DNA of 64,000 nucleotides. It comes from Tubiluchus corallicola (lineage: Eukaryota; Priapulida; Priapulimorpha; Priapulimorphida; Tubiluchidae). The notes below the pieces were generated by a model that was not told where the DNA came from, made no database searches, and was given only the letters and a program-made list of their open reading frames with translations. Where the stretch lies: assembly GCA_030141605.1 (NCBI GenBank), contig JAQGDQ010000014.1, positions 827,001-891,000 of the forward strand. The letters run 5' to 3'. The position numbers and the translations under genes are program-made. This document shows, in pieces, positions 48,401 to 55,780 of the stretch; the stretch's first letter is position 1, and every line of letters starts with the position of its first letter.

Positions 48401-51400
48401 GAGGAATTAGAAAATGTCATTGTAACTATTGAAAATTTGGACATGCTAAGATATAGGGATGATGTTCAGGACGAAATGTATCGAGAATCATTTGTGAGTA
48501 GCACCAATGACTCTTTAAGGGAAAGTGTACTTGTTCAGCCTATAGATTCTGGAATTCAAGAAGAAAACTCTGTTACACTACATGACACTGAATCATTAAC
48601 AGATGATAAAACATCTAATGGTGAGGTAGATGGTAATAACAAGCTTGATGCATCTGGTTATTCAGTTGATGATGCTGTTCTTGCATTGTATGAGCACAAA
48701 GATGAAGACACTCCTGTCTACAGGTTGGAAGTTGATTCTGGAAGTGGTGGTAGCCTTACTCCTGAACCAAACACAGACACCGAAAACGAACTTTCTAGCT
48801 CGGAAAGTCCCGAAGTTTCTGGTGAAAGTTATGAGTTCTCTCCTAGAGAGGAAGTTTGTGATATCGTTCCAAAACGGCAAGTTGATATAGTAGAAGAGGA
48901 TGAAGATGAACAAGACCAACCTAGGGGTGCCTATGAAAACGGGGTTGCAAGTGATGTTCATGTAAAATTCCAAGATGAGGTGGAAGATGCACCAAAAAGG
49001 TTGAGCAATATTGCTGAGGACAGTTTTGTTGATGGTAACCAAATGATTGCACCCTATAAGCACAGTTCTGAAAAGCCTAGTTCTCCTAGAGATGGTTCAG
49101 ATTCATCCAGAAGCTCACAGGAGGAACCAGAATCTCTCATTCATTGCACACCGGATAATGGCACTTGGCCCCACTCACCTTCAACAATGATGTCATCATC
49201 TCTGTATGCTCCAGATACGATGATGTCATCAATCTATGATCATGGTGATACTGCAGGAATTGGCGATAGCGTCTATTCTAGTTTGGTAAAAGGTGACGGA
49301 GGTGATATGATGATATCTATGACAACTTCGGTTTATGGCATTCGCCTTGATGACGGGGATGATGTTTCACAGACAGACCAAGGTACTACATTTGGATGAA
49401 TGTCCATTGTACAAATTAATATTTTCAGCTGTAATCAGAAATAAAATTCAAGTTTGTCTACCTTTTAGTACTAAAAATAAAAGATATATTTAGAATTTAA
49501 ATGGCCAGGTACATACTTAAAAACAAAATTTTACATATTTACCAATATCTGTGAGTGTGTTTAACTGAATGAGTTTTAATGTGGTTTTTCACATAACCAC
49601 ATTTGTTTAGTTAAGTGTAAACATTCGTATACTCTTCGATATTTGTTTATTTCACGTTGCAAATTTTTGTCTAGATTCTGCAATGACCACTAGTATGTAT
49701 GACTCGGGTATCCAAGGTCAAGACGGTGTGAATGCTAACGTGGTATATGGACAACATGAAACTGGAATGTAAGTTTTAAGCATTGTGCTTTAAGAGACAT
49801 ATAACTGAGTGGTCATAGCATGTGCTTGGCTATGAAAGTTATAAGCAAACAGTACTTTTTTAGATCACTATTCACTTGGGGACATATGATCTAAAATTTT
49901 ACTACTTGTAACAACTGCCAAAATGTTTCTGATAAATAATTATTAGCTTTTAAATTTAATTAACAAATTTAGTTATCAATGACATCGCTGCTGGAAAAAA
50001 TTTTTAATGTGAAAATCTATTGCAATCTTCTGTTCATCTTCCACATATCTGCGAAAGCAAAAATAAAAAAATTGCAATGCAGGGTCTGGGTGACCTTGAC
50101 CATAAAATGAATAAACTCGGGTATAATTTGAATTAATAATTTCAAAGTTAATTGCCAGGTTAATGCCTGATTTCATTAATATTATGGTACATTTGCATAT
50201 CTGTATTTTAGATCTGAATCAGCTGATTACAACAGAAATCCACTGATTGATCAAACCGTCAGCCATGGTGAAAATGAAATGCAACTACAAAACAAATCTT
50301 TCAAAAGCAATCTAGATAGTGAAGAGCAATACAGTGATAAACGAAACCTTGGTGATGCTTCGACGGCTGAAGCTGGTTTGCGTTCTTATGAAGTGATGCC
50401 AGCTCACAAAGACTGTGGTGATTTTGAATCCATGATTTCTATATCAACAGAAGATGCCAATAAAAATGCTCCATCTACTGGAACATGTGGTGCAGTAGGT
50501 ATCAAAGATGATCTAATAAATGGGAACGACAATCGGGAAGAGTCGGATTTAGCTCGATGTCCCATGACACAGTTTGATGCAGAACAAGGTAATAATATGT
50601 ACTTGTCAATTTCCTAGTCAGTATCAAACTGTTTTCTTTATTTTCTTCATTACTTCATTTTCTAAGAAAATTATAATGGTATTCTGACGGGATATACCAC
50701 ATAGGTAAGTATAACAACCGTTTTGGTTTTGATGGTGTCCTGCCTTGGCAGCAAAGAGCTAGTATTTCCATGCCATCTTGAACTTGGCTGTTCTCCAATG
50801 GTTTTTCAAGCATTTACTAGATTTTAATTGATTTGCTTGAGTTCTGATCTTAGATCGGACAAATGCCTTACAGTAAAATTAGAAACCAGTGGGATACCTG
50901 TGCCAGGCTAGTAATTTCATTCTGAAGCTAAATTCTGTTTTTTTGTGTCGACCATTCAGTCTTGCACGGAATATTATGTCGCGTTTGAACTAGAGAATTC
51001 TCTCGCAGCTTACTGCGCAACTTCTCTCTGAGAGTGTCAACATTGTGCATGAACTCTTAGCAACTCTCACTGAGTTTGCAATAAGTTGCTATTGAAGTTA
51101 CTAAGCCGTTTACACTTGCGAGTTTACTCTCAGAGTCAACTTGTGCAATAAGTTGTGAGTGAACACTCTCTAGTCTGAATGCGCACCGTAACAGATTGCA
51201 GAACTGTGCTGTCATTCTGTTTGAGGTTAAGTTAAGTTTGTCGTCCTTTGCTTAGTAATTGGTCTATTGCTACGTAAAGCCTTTTTTATCATTACTTCGA
51301 TGGATAAATCAATAGTTCGTAAAGGCCACTAGGAATGCCATAAATTGACAAGTTTCACCCTTTTTATATGAATATTGCACCACTTCTCTAATCCACCAAC

Positions 51401-54309
51401 AACCAGAACACGAAAGGCAACTCATTGTTGCTACGCATAAAAAGTGGTGGTGGGACCGATTAATCAGTTATAATCAAGGAGAATTTTTATATCCGATTAT
51501 CGGTTATTTTTTCGCTGCCAATGCAAAGCGAATTAAATCACCAATACTATTCTCAACTTGTTTTTTAAAAAAATCACAAAAATCACAGGATAAGCATATA
51601 CTCTGAAATGTGCAGCTGAAATGCATTAAATTCAAGTAATATGACACTATGTTTGCACAGTGACTAAGCGTGCTGGCATTGCTGATTAGACGCAAAGGTT
51701 TTTTCATGAGTATTTAGATGTGCCTGTTTTCTTGCAAAATAGCTGTAACCATCTGATAATCTTTTATCGAATGGGTTTCATATCTGATTATGAAAATGTA
51801 ACCATTGTCCCACCACTAACAAAAATTACCAATTCATAGACTCTTGATCTATAGCTGATAGCTGATTAAAAATGCCAGACTTGCTAAAAAATCCTGCCAT
51901 TGATTTATGTCTGTCAATGATTTTAAATGTTGCCTGACTTGCCTTGCCTTAGTTATTGTTTTAATCACTGATAATTAGGTCTGACGTGGGTTTTAAAATC
52001 AGAAATATTACTTTCAGTACTTTATCGAAAACAGTGAACAACTTGCATTACTAAACTAAATGCCTTGCAAAACAATTATTTGCCTAAAGTTTACAATTTC
52101 CCATACACAAGAAATTAGTTCGTGAAGCAGATTAGGGTTAGGGTTGGGTTTAGGGTATTTAAATTATGTGGGGAATTGTAAACTTCTTCCCAAAATTTTA
52201 ATAGAATGTAAGAGATTTCATTTAATCTTTACGCAAAATATTAGATATATAGTTCGCTTTTCTCACAACTACTGACATTAAGTTTGCATTTTAAGAAAAC
52301 TTGGATGGAAAGCTGTAACCAGAATACGTAAATCTACCTCGATCAATATAGCTTCTTAGCTGCTTGCTGTGCTGTAAGTTTTAAATGGAGAACTGTTTCA
52401 ATGACATTTGAATGTTGGTGTATGTTCGTGTGTATTTGTGACTTTGCAATGTGTATGTGTACATTGTAATGTCACGCTGGCACAATTTGTCATGTGCACG
52501 ATTTTTGTTTAAGAGAGGCTTAGGGCGATCCTGTGACGCAACATAATTGAGAGCAACTGGTGGCATACGGTCACCGCTAGTTCCAAGTATATCCAGTCGA
52601 CATAAATAAGCTTACAATGCAACTCAGTACCGGCGAGTTGCTCATGTTTTACTCGTGACATACAGTATCCACCCAGTTTTAACCTGAACATTGTTCGACA
52701 ATGATTGTGATTTCGTCTTGTGGTATGGTCAGAGATTTTGTCATTCGTTTACACTCACTCATTTTGATCTGAGCAGTTTTGCAACTGGTATCTTCCTAGT
52801 TGCTGGAAATCAGTCGCAGTCGACCAGAGCATACCTATGACTGTGTCCTGTCAGTTGAGGCAAATTGTGTCGCATCGCAGGCTTTAAGAATTGGCTTTAG
52901 TATTAATGTGGAAGTGATCTTCCGATTTTTGGTAGATGGTTCTTTGAGATGTGACATGTACACGCTTTTGTACTGTACAACACAGTGAACATACACTCAA
53001 CTTGTGTGCATTATGCATTTTGCTGTGTATGCCGCACTGCACCCTTTCCCACTTTACCTGATGACCATTTACCTATACGTTATTATCACATTTTTGTGTA
53101 TGCTTACACACTTCTATCACTAACATATATTGTATTAAAATTTTTATTTCGGAAGGGACAGAAAGTATTGATTACTTCTTTTAATCAGTAACATTTGTAT
53201 AAGGTCCATGTCATACAGAGCTACCTGATTGCAAAATGAATTTGGCCATTAATTTCATTTGCCATAAGGCATTTTGGGATAATTTTGTGGTAATTAGCAT
53301 GTTTGTGGTTTTTACTGTTCACAATTCATTTATGCCATGAAAATTCACAACAAATTGGTCTCATAAATGTTAAAAAGCAATTTTTAGGCACAATATTTCA
53401 CTAACACTGCAATTAAATATGTGCATTGCCGAAGCAGATTATGGCAAAACTTCTTATTATTTCCGTATAGTAAGGAGCATACGGCGGATTAAGATATGCA
53501 CCTTATAGAAGATGGAGGACATCTTATGGTTTACAGATTATGGCTTCTTCTTTATGCCGTCCTCTGCGTGACACGGGCCTAGCGGTTACTTAAAACAGCA
53601 TGCCATCGAAAACTCAATCTTACATTCAATACAATGATTTGCTGAAATCTGCATGCTTTAGCCTAGGTTTAAGTAAATCAATAATTATTCTTTCTGAATT
53701 TCAGAAATCATATAGCTTGAAGGAACATTTGTCCCTCGTGCCACCGAAGCAGCATCATTTCACGGTCTTGTATGTTAACAATCCCAACAATTTGTTTGCT
53801 GGCTCTATAATTATCCTAAGATTGCTGTATTGATTGTAGTCATTGTAATGCATAACACTATGTAGAATGATTAAGTGATATGGCATAAACACTGCATAAA
53901 AATTGTGGTTTTTAATGATGTAATAAATCAGTGAACCATGGTTGCTTACTCAGTGTTTATATTAATAACTCTGTAAATAACAGTTGTGTGCATCTGATGT
54001 GTCAATATGACTTGCTTCTGTCTTACTTAAAAAAGTTCCAACAATGAATTTGAGATTGTTGCACTACTTAAATCATGATTGCTTGTTTGGATCTATGTAA
54101 CTTTGTTAACATTCCTTCTATTGTGTCTTGTAGACAAAAAAATCGGGTTTTTAAACTACTGTTCTGTGATCATGCTAGTTTCCTTTTATTTTCAATGTTA
54201 AATTATTTGTGTGCTTACCTAAGGGATAATTACCTAAAACTGAAAACTTATCAACTGTTTCTGCTTTACTATTTTTGCAGAAAACGTACATAGTAATATA
54301 GTTACATAA
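12450..54309 (+). CDS. MAP7: MAP7/ensconsin-family microtubule-associated protein, about 17 coding exons
   Basis: MAP7 proteins coat microtubules through an N-terminal coiled coil and recruit kinesin-1 through the C-terminal MAP7 domain. The exons join in frame to 6,222 nt, about 2,073 residues. Order seen: short Ser/Pro-rich N-terminus; Lys/Glu/Gln coiled coil (about 80-180) ending in IAFGSALPKTLDE, the AFGS motif of MAP7/ensconsin proteins; basic Ser-rich linker; charged helix (about 440-545); MAP7 domain (about 575-720) with LAEKRRLAREQ and ERKQRLAAIMSRTRKN; then an acidic disordered C-terminal tail of more than 1,300 residues. Vertebrate MAP7 proteins have about 750-900 residues, so the tail is unusual. 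Exons 1, 6 and 17 are the least certain. Several exons are phase 1-1 and could be alternatively spliced. Confidence 0.85.
13515..13611 (+). mobile_element. 5S rRNA-derived SINE (SINE3-like) relic or 5S pseudogene
   Basis: GTTAAGCAGCGTTG and then TGATTAGTAAATGGATGAG plus GGGAAAACCG follow the order and spacing of animal 5S rRNA from its central region to its 3' part (GTTAAGCAGCGT, GGTTAGTACTTGGATGGG, GGGAATACCG). The 5' half (TGAGCACCCCC) also aligns loosely. Copied from 5S, either as a SINE head or a pseudogene; too diverged to be a functional rRNA. Confidence 0.6.
14636..14965 (-). other. unassigned 109-codon open frame
   Basis: Open frame with balanced amino-acid composition and one short hydrophobic stretch (PSFVLVLLCCQ), unlike the simple-sequence frames nearby. 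No domain recognised, no splice partners found. Could be an old exon, a transposon fragment or chance. Confidence 0.15.
18056..18600 (+). mobile_element. decayed LINE, C-terminal part of ORF2
   Basis: The frame at 18056-18367 reads LGVIFNVKL-like (NLFGVIFNVKLCCSDHIK), then SRLYLLLRLNKMGFSVKEL, the familiar post-RT region of non-LTR retrotransposons (LGVxxxxxLxWxxHI ... LyxLrrLkklG). After a frameshift near 18360 it continues with KLRSKVGESISSKPFHNFLP and ends with an Asn/Lys-rich tail. Endonuclease and RT core are absent. Confidence 0.65.
20540..20626 (+). mobile_element. second 5S rRNA-derived SINE relic
   Basis: GGTTAAGCAGTGCCTAGGC, then TGATTAGTGAATAGGTGAGTG and CTAGGAAAAC, in the 5S rRNA order. 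Keeps more of the 5S GCC(T)GG segment than the 13.5 kb copy. Same orientation as that copy. Confidence 0.6.
21263..21292. repeat. (TTTA)n microsatellite
   Basis: About seven tandem TTTA units. Confidence 0.85.
21475..21990 (+). mobile_element. second, partial copy of the pogo/Tigger-type remnant
   Basis: Shares long blocks with 4653-5623, for example AACAATCATGTTAAGTACCG and the C-terminal MEQPTLKELL plus stop, equivalent to [10 protein letters not shown] in the first copy. No terminal inverted repeats are found at its ends, so it is truncated on both sides. Divergence between copies shows the family is old. Confidence 0.6.
22605..25680 (-). mobile_element. 5'-truncated CR1/L2-like LINE (endonuclease + reverse transcriptase)
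   Basis: Minus-strand ORF2 of a non-LTR retrotransposon, the largest mobile element here. Order: apurinic-type endonuclease (about 24690-25676: VIGETKLDDSF, DFNFD, LIDLVLTN, LSDVHKQVFSV), then reverse transcriptase (about 23550-24736: NKKATGVDNIP, FKHARVTPVFKKDD, LMDLSKAFDCLPH, GVPRGSLTGPVLF, NYADDNTV), then the C-terminal region (22900-23436). It starts abruptly inside the endonuclease, so it is 5'-truncated. Frameshifts near 24690, 24190, 23590 and 23450 kill it. The 3' end (minus) closes with tandem TTATC units at 22605-22619, as in CR1/L2-type tails. The catalytic YADD is kept. Sits antisense in MAP7 intron 1. Confidence 0.85.
26478..26590 (+). mobile_element. reverse transcriptase relic (GVPQGS block)
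   Basis: A 37-codon stretch with one internal stop reads GVPQGSLLDPTIFNTFISDI and then FVQHADF, matching the adjacent GVPQGSxLGPxLF and YADD blocks of LINE reverse transcriptases with the usual spacing shortened. No further RT blocks were found around it. Confidence 0.6.
27258..27437 (+). CDS. MAP7: MAP7 exon 2
   Basis: Residues 15-74, Ser/Gly/Pro-rich (QMDGSIPSGTLDGPVVV onward, ending RSKPGSSPS). Acceptor ttttcag, donor gtaagt, phase 1-1, 180 nt. Low complexity, no domain. Confidence 0.7.
28413..28475 (-). mobile_element. tRNA-derived SINE relic
   Basis: On the minus strand GTGTAGTCTAGGGTAACAG resembles a Pol III A box region and GGCTTAAATTCC a degraded B box, 35-40 bases apart as in tRNA. 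Too diverged for a real tRNA. Confidence 0.35.
29680..29755 (+). repeat. 42-bp tandem duplication
   Basis: Two adjacent units starting GGTTTAAG(C/T)TTTTC at 29680 and 29722, about 85% alike. Confidence 0.75.
31982..32124 (+). CDS. MAP7: MAP7 exon 3 (coiled coil start)
   Basis: Residues 75-122: SRKEKEEKAKQMRERQQQEQ and on to QEQYIKQQE. Highly charged helix, beginning of the N-terminal microtubule-binding coiled coil. Phase 1 in, 0 out. Confidence 0.85.
32125..32886 (+). other. MAP7 intron 3
   Basis: 762-nt intron. A weak tRNA-like segment lies at about 32558-32640; otherwise nothing. Confidence 0.7.
32887..32985 (+). CDS. MAP7: MAP7 exon 4 (coiled coil)
   Basis: Residues 123-155: EEKKRRLEEMRLRDDAKQKK and onward, equivalent to the ERKKRLEEQRxKEERRR segment of MAP7. 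99 nt, phase 0-0. Confidence 0.88.
32986..33887 (+). other. MAP7 intron 4
   Basis: 902-nt intron containing the 89-bp hairpin at 33668-33756. Confidence 0.8.
33668..33756. repeat. 89-bp hairpin, possible small foldback element
   Basis: Arms 33668-33706 and 33721-33756 are inverted copies (ATCGTAAAAG ... AATCTCAAAAAT) with a few differences and a 14-base loop. Confidence 0.8.
33888..34077 (+). CDS. MAP7: MAP7 exon 5 (coiled coil end, AFGS motif)
   Basis: Residues 156-218. KRNAEREAKLAELRQ ends the coiled coil; a five-Gln run precedes IKIAFGSALPKTLDE, the conserved AFGSxxPxxLD motif known from ensconsin/MAP7 proteins; then a basic RGRSRRRRSSLDSL segment. Donor gtatgt, leaves in phase 1. Confidence 0.9.
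34078..35933 (+). other. MAP7 intron 5
   Basis: 1.9 kb intron. An 88-codon minus-strand frame at 35555-35821 has ordinary composition but no recognised domain and may be an old transposon fragment. Nothing else assigned. Confidence 0.6.
35934..36044 (+). CDS. MAP7: MAP7 exon 6 (predicted, symmetric)
   Basis: 111 nt, phase 1-1, open throughout: CIDEYIRQKKRAHSAHPLLH then SRPPTGSSTGSGG. Composition fits the Ser/Pro/Arg linker of MAP7 proteins and codon use is less A+T-rich than the intron around it. Donor gtgaga is good, acceptor ttattattaag is mediocre. Could be a cassette exon. Confidence 0.6.
36045..37465 (+). other. MAP7 intron 6
   Basis: 1.4 kb intron; 36320-36857 is a dispersed repeat with TTAA-containing ends. 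Confidence 0.7.
36320..36857 (+). mobile_element. dispersed repeat, copy 1 (piggyBac-like MITE candidate)
   Basis: About 540 bp, related along its length to 55781-56295 in the same orientation (shared words include GTGTTAGAAGGATT-like, GGGCGCTCC and TTCTTCCACCA-like blocks). Ends are weakly inverted: ATTTAAAGGGAATGTCAAG left against ATTTAAAGGAAATTACAAG when the right end is reversed. TTAA lies at both edges, the piggyBac target. No coding capacity. Confidence 0.6.
37466..37585 (+). CDS. MAP7: MAP7 exon 7
   Basis: Residues 256-295: GKGGSPARSSSVRQSLG onward, Ser-rich linker ending SSASSASSSPGSGK. 120 nt, phase 1-1, good splice sites. Confidence 0.8.
37586..38719 (+). other. MAP7 intron 7
   Basis: 1.1 kb intron, no recognised element. 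Confidence 0.75.
38720..38980 (+). CDS. MAP7: MAP7 exon 8
   Basis: Residues 296-382, basic and Ser-rich: MRGSRAHVKDSTLSKLQKPP, RLYKSPTRASSARKEIRQEK, then GRPPAGPKRESRSG. A basic linker of this kind in MAP7 proteins helps bind the acidic tubulin surface. 261 nt, phase 1-1. Confidence 0.82.
38981..39748 (+). other. MAP7 intron 8
   Basis: 768-nt intron, nothing else recognised. Confidence 0.75.
39749..40248 (+). CDS. MAP7: MAP7 exon 9 (long charged helix)
   Basis: Residues 383-549. After a Ser-rich start comes about 110 residues of alternating Lys/Arg and Glu (EKERLDQLRKKREQDKAEKE, EKERREKEKEAREREKALRE). The pattern looks like a single stable alpha helix or coiled coil. Leaves in phase 0. Confidence 0.9.
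40249..40744 (+). other. MAP7 intron 9
   Basis: 496-nt intron, nothing else recognised. Confidence 0.8.
40745..40935 (+). CDS. MAP7: MAP7 exon 10 (MAP7 domain, first part)
   Basis: Residues 550-612. EEEEAKAKLAEKRRLAREQA matches the start of the MAP7 domain (ATRLLAEKRRLAREQ in human MAP7). Leaves in phase 2. Confidence 0.92.
41264..41335 (-). mobile_element. tRNA-derived SINE relic
   Basis: Minus strand reads GGTGTAGTAGTCTAAGATG (A-box region) and, about 40 bases on, CCTAGTTCAAACCAGG with a good B box (AGTTCAAACC). Shares the GTGTAGT start with the 28.4 kb relic. Confidence 0.5.
41470..42600 (-). mobile_element. RTE/L1-type LINE relic with internal deletion
   Basis: Minus-strand reading gives, in order: a Lys/Glu-rich connector (about 42364-42576), EEIYYGIKSLKDGTSPSIDN and PKEVKEGVLVPIPK (RT blocks 0-2a), ENLRPIILL, then a jump to the post-RT text LFNAYVTSIFRYNSEMWGLT and degraded sequence to about 41470. 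The central RT blocks (the catalytic DD region) are deleted near 41945. A stop and frameshifts are present. A different LINE lineage from the 22.6 kb copy. Confidence 0.7.
43255..43435 (+). CDS. MAP7: MAP7 exon 11 (MAP7 domain, middle)
   Basis: Residues 613-673: QKEEQLRKEAEEAARKKEAQ to KHLKEEEERLAEEARQ, the Glu/Ala-rich helix typical of the MAP7 domain. Joins exon 10 as AG+A (Arg). Leaves in phase 0. Confidence 0.92.
43537..43677 (+). CDS. MAP7: MAP7 exon 12 (MAP7 domain, end)
   Basis: Residues 674-720. Ends ERKQRLAAIMSRTRKN, directly comparable to ERKKRLEEIMKRTRR at the end of the human MAP7 domain. 141 nt, phase 0-0, only 101 nt after exon 11. Confidence 0.95.
43678..45480 (+). other. MAP7 intron 12
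   Basis: 1.8 kb intron. A 67-codon plus frame at 44992-45192 shows no recognised domain and no fitting splice sites; otherwise empty. Confidence 0.7.
45481..45616 (+). CDS. MAP7: MAP7 exon 13
   Basis: Residues 721-765: EEMSAEGIAEMRSRSPELEM then TESLMTDSIMTESVIGEAA. A short Met/Thr/Glu repeat (MTESLMTDSIMTES). Donor gtaagc, leaves in phase 1. Confidence 0.85.
45617..45956 (+). other. MAP7 intron 13
   Basis: 340-nt intron, nothing else recognised. Confidence 0.85.
45957..49382 (+). CDS. MAP7: MAP7 exon 14, giant acidic exon (1,142 codons)
   Basis: Residues 766-1907 in one uninterrupted 3,426-nt frame, rich in Glu, Asp, Ser and Thr, nearly without aromatic residues until its end and with no globular domain. 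Predicted disordered. Features: acidic runs (EEEVEDDDRP), Pro-Ser/Thr-Pro sites, one DSGASS (residues near 1150) matching the DSGxxS phosphodegron consensus, and at the C-terminus a Met/Ser/Tyr repeat (TMMSSSLYAPD, TMMSSIYDHGD, DSVYSSL, MTTSVYG). Phase 1-1, so skipping it keeps frame. If the donor at 49383 is not used, translation stops at 49399 and AATAAA follows at 49440 and 49476, offering a shorter isoform. Confidence 0.9.
49440..49481 (+). promoter_or_regulatory. two AATAAA motifs after an in-frame stop (alternative poly(A) candidate)
   Basis: AATAAA at 49440-49445 and 49476-49481, 40-80 bases after the stop reached by reading through the exon 14 donor. This is a normal layout for an alternative terminal exon. 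Confidence 0.35.
49675..49768 (+). CDS. MAP7: MAP7 exon 15
   Basis: Residues 1908-1938: SAMTTSMYDSGIQGQDGVN and on to YGQHETG. Continues the MTTSxY repeat of exon 14 across the intron, which supports the join. Phase 1 in, 2 out; donor gtaagt. Confidence 0.75.
49769..50211 (+). other. MAP7 intron 15
   Basis: 443-nt intron, nothing else recognised. Confidence 0.75.
50212..50588 (+). CDS. MAP7: MAP7 exon 16
   Basis: Residues 1939-2064: SESADYNRNPLIDQTVSHGE through MTQFDAEQ. Polar, no domain. Joins exon 15 as AT+A (Ile). Donor gtaata leaves phase 1; reading on instead would stop at 50617. Confidence 0.7.
50981..51184. mobile_element. 204-bp foldback MITE
   Basis: The two halves are inverted copies: the left ACTAGAGAATTCTCTCGCAG region pairs with the reversed right ACTAGAGAGTGTTCACTCAC, continuing through CTCTGAGAGT in both arms. 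Less A+T-rich than its surroundings. Target duplication not readable. Confidence 0.65.
52087..52185. mobile_element. 99-bp inverted-repeat element with TTAGGG-like core
   Basis: About 20-nt terminal inverted repeats (left AAGTTTACAATTTCCCATAC, right reversed AAGTTTACAATTCCCCACAT) flank a core containing TTAGGGTTAGGG and a further TTTAGGG. The repeat is the animal telomere unit in G-strand orientation on plus. Probably a tiny MITE whose core evolved or captured the motif. Confidence 0.6.
54281..54309 (+). CDS. MAP7: MAP7 exon 17 (proposed last coding exon)
   Basis: A strong polypyrimidine acceptor (TGCTTTACTATTTTTGCAG) opens NVHSNIVT plus TAA in the phase left by exon 16. AATAAA motifs follow at 54765-54770 and 54873-54878. 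With only nine codons the call rests on splice signals. Confidence 0.35.
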
Positions 54310-54788
54310 TGTGTTTTATTTTATGGTGTTAGGTTGGATTATCACACATTTTGGTACTGCCAAAACTGCTTTGTCAAGCTGTGTAGAATTTCATACGATT
54401 AACGTAGGTGTCATAAAAAGACACTTTTCGTTGATACTCTGCAAAACGTGTTTTCAGTTCTTTGCGTACTCTGTTGTCGTATTAATCATGCGATCTTGCT
54501 GAGCAAAATATTTATTTAAATTATTATTATAGCATTCAGTAAAACTAAAATGTGATATTTAGAGGTGGCTATTAAAAGAACTAATGCTTCGACTACATTA
54601 TGAAATTTATACGTACAAAAAAGAATTTTCGTGATTATGGATCCTCTAACCAGTGCATCTTGACAAATTGCTACAAAATCTAGAATTCTAAATAGCAGGA
54701 TGTGATTTTAATTATTACATATTATCTCAAATGATTTTTTTGTTACTATATTTACTGTTTGGGTAATAAAGCTCACAGCATAAAATTG

Positions 54789-54818
54789 TATTACTATTAC
54801 TATTATTATTATTATTAA
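54789..54818. repeat. (ATT)n microsatellite
   Basis: Imperfect ATT/ACT trinucleotide run. Confidence 0.85.
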
Positions 54819-55780
54819 TGTAAATTGTATTTATACAGGCATTATGGCTTTATTTACTGAAATCATTGTACTAATAAAATTAATTATCATAATTTACTTG
54901 TTAGCACATTGCTATTCGCCATACATTGGCTAGATCCATTGGGTTTAATATTTTTTCTTTTCTTTCCCCAATCATTCCTTTGTTTTTCAAAAGTAATCCA
55001 ACTGATTTTCAAACATCTTTTAACATTATAATATTGACCCATAATTACAACTTCAAAAGCCGGAAGTTAAAATTTTTATGCAATTTCAACAAATAATTTA
55101 TTTTACTGGTGACAGAAAAATAATTATTACAGCATAACTTATCATTGCTTATAGAAAATAATAAACACTATTATATAGACATATATAACTAGTAATGGAA
55201 AAATCAACGGCATTTACTGCTTTACGGCAATATATTGTATAAAAAATAAACAATATTACAAAAAAACAAATATTTAATGTATTTTACGCAAAATCATGAT
55301 ATCCAAATCTCTCAGATTACAAGGTGATCAATGAAAAAGCTTTCCACAATGAAAAATATTTTTAAATATTTATAGTGGAACAAACAAGAAGAAAAAATGA
55401 CTTTCTTCTAGTGGAAAGTATGAAACATGGGGACCAAATATTTGTGGCTAAGCTGATTTAAATTTGGGGTAAGCAGCCCAATAAATGTACAGCTATTCAG
55501 CATACGTGACCTTATGAAACCCAGAAATTTATGAAATTTGAAGCAAATGGTTTTTTGGGTAAGTTCATTGCAAAAATGAGCAAACCTAGGCATGTTTTGT
55601 AGAGAGAAGATGTAACGGTTTGAGGTCTAGACAATGAGCTAGGCTCTGGTCTCCACACCACCACCTACATTGAGCATGCCTGACAGTGAAAGATGGATTG
55701 AAACACATAATCAGTTAGCACCATCTATGCATACTCAACAGAAGTGCAAACTCATTACAGTGAAATTAATTAATTAATCA

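Larger units (their letters stand above)
50589..54280 (+). other. MAP7 last intron or 3' flank
   Basis: 3.7 kb without recognised exons. Holds the foldback element 50981-51184 and the palindrome-flanked TTAGGG element 52087-52185. The rest is A+T-rich and unassigned. Confidence 0.5.

Noticed and set aside
50666-50705. Alternative MAP7 exon opening ENYNGILTGY before a stop
   Set aside because: It would leave an intron of about 76 bases, much shorter than the others in this gene, and no poly(A) signal follows closely.
54134-54200. Alternative last MAP7 exon after TTGTAG
   Set aside because: Weaker acceptor, hydrophobic translation unlike the polar tail; the 54281 acceptor is preferred, though neither is proven.
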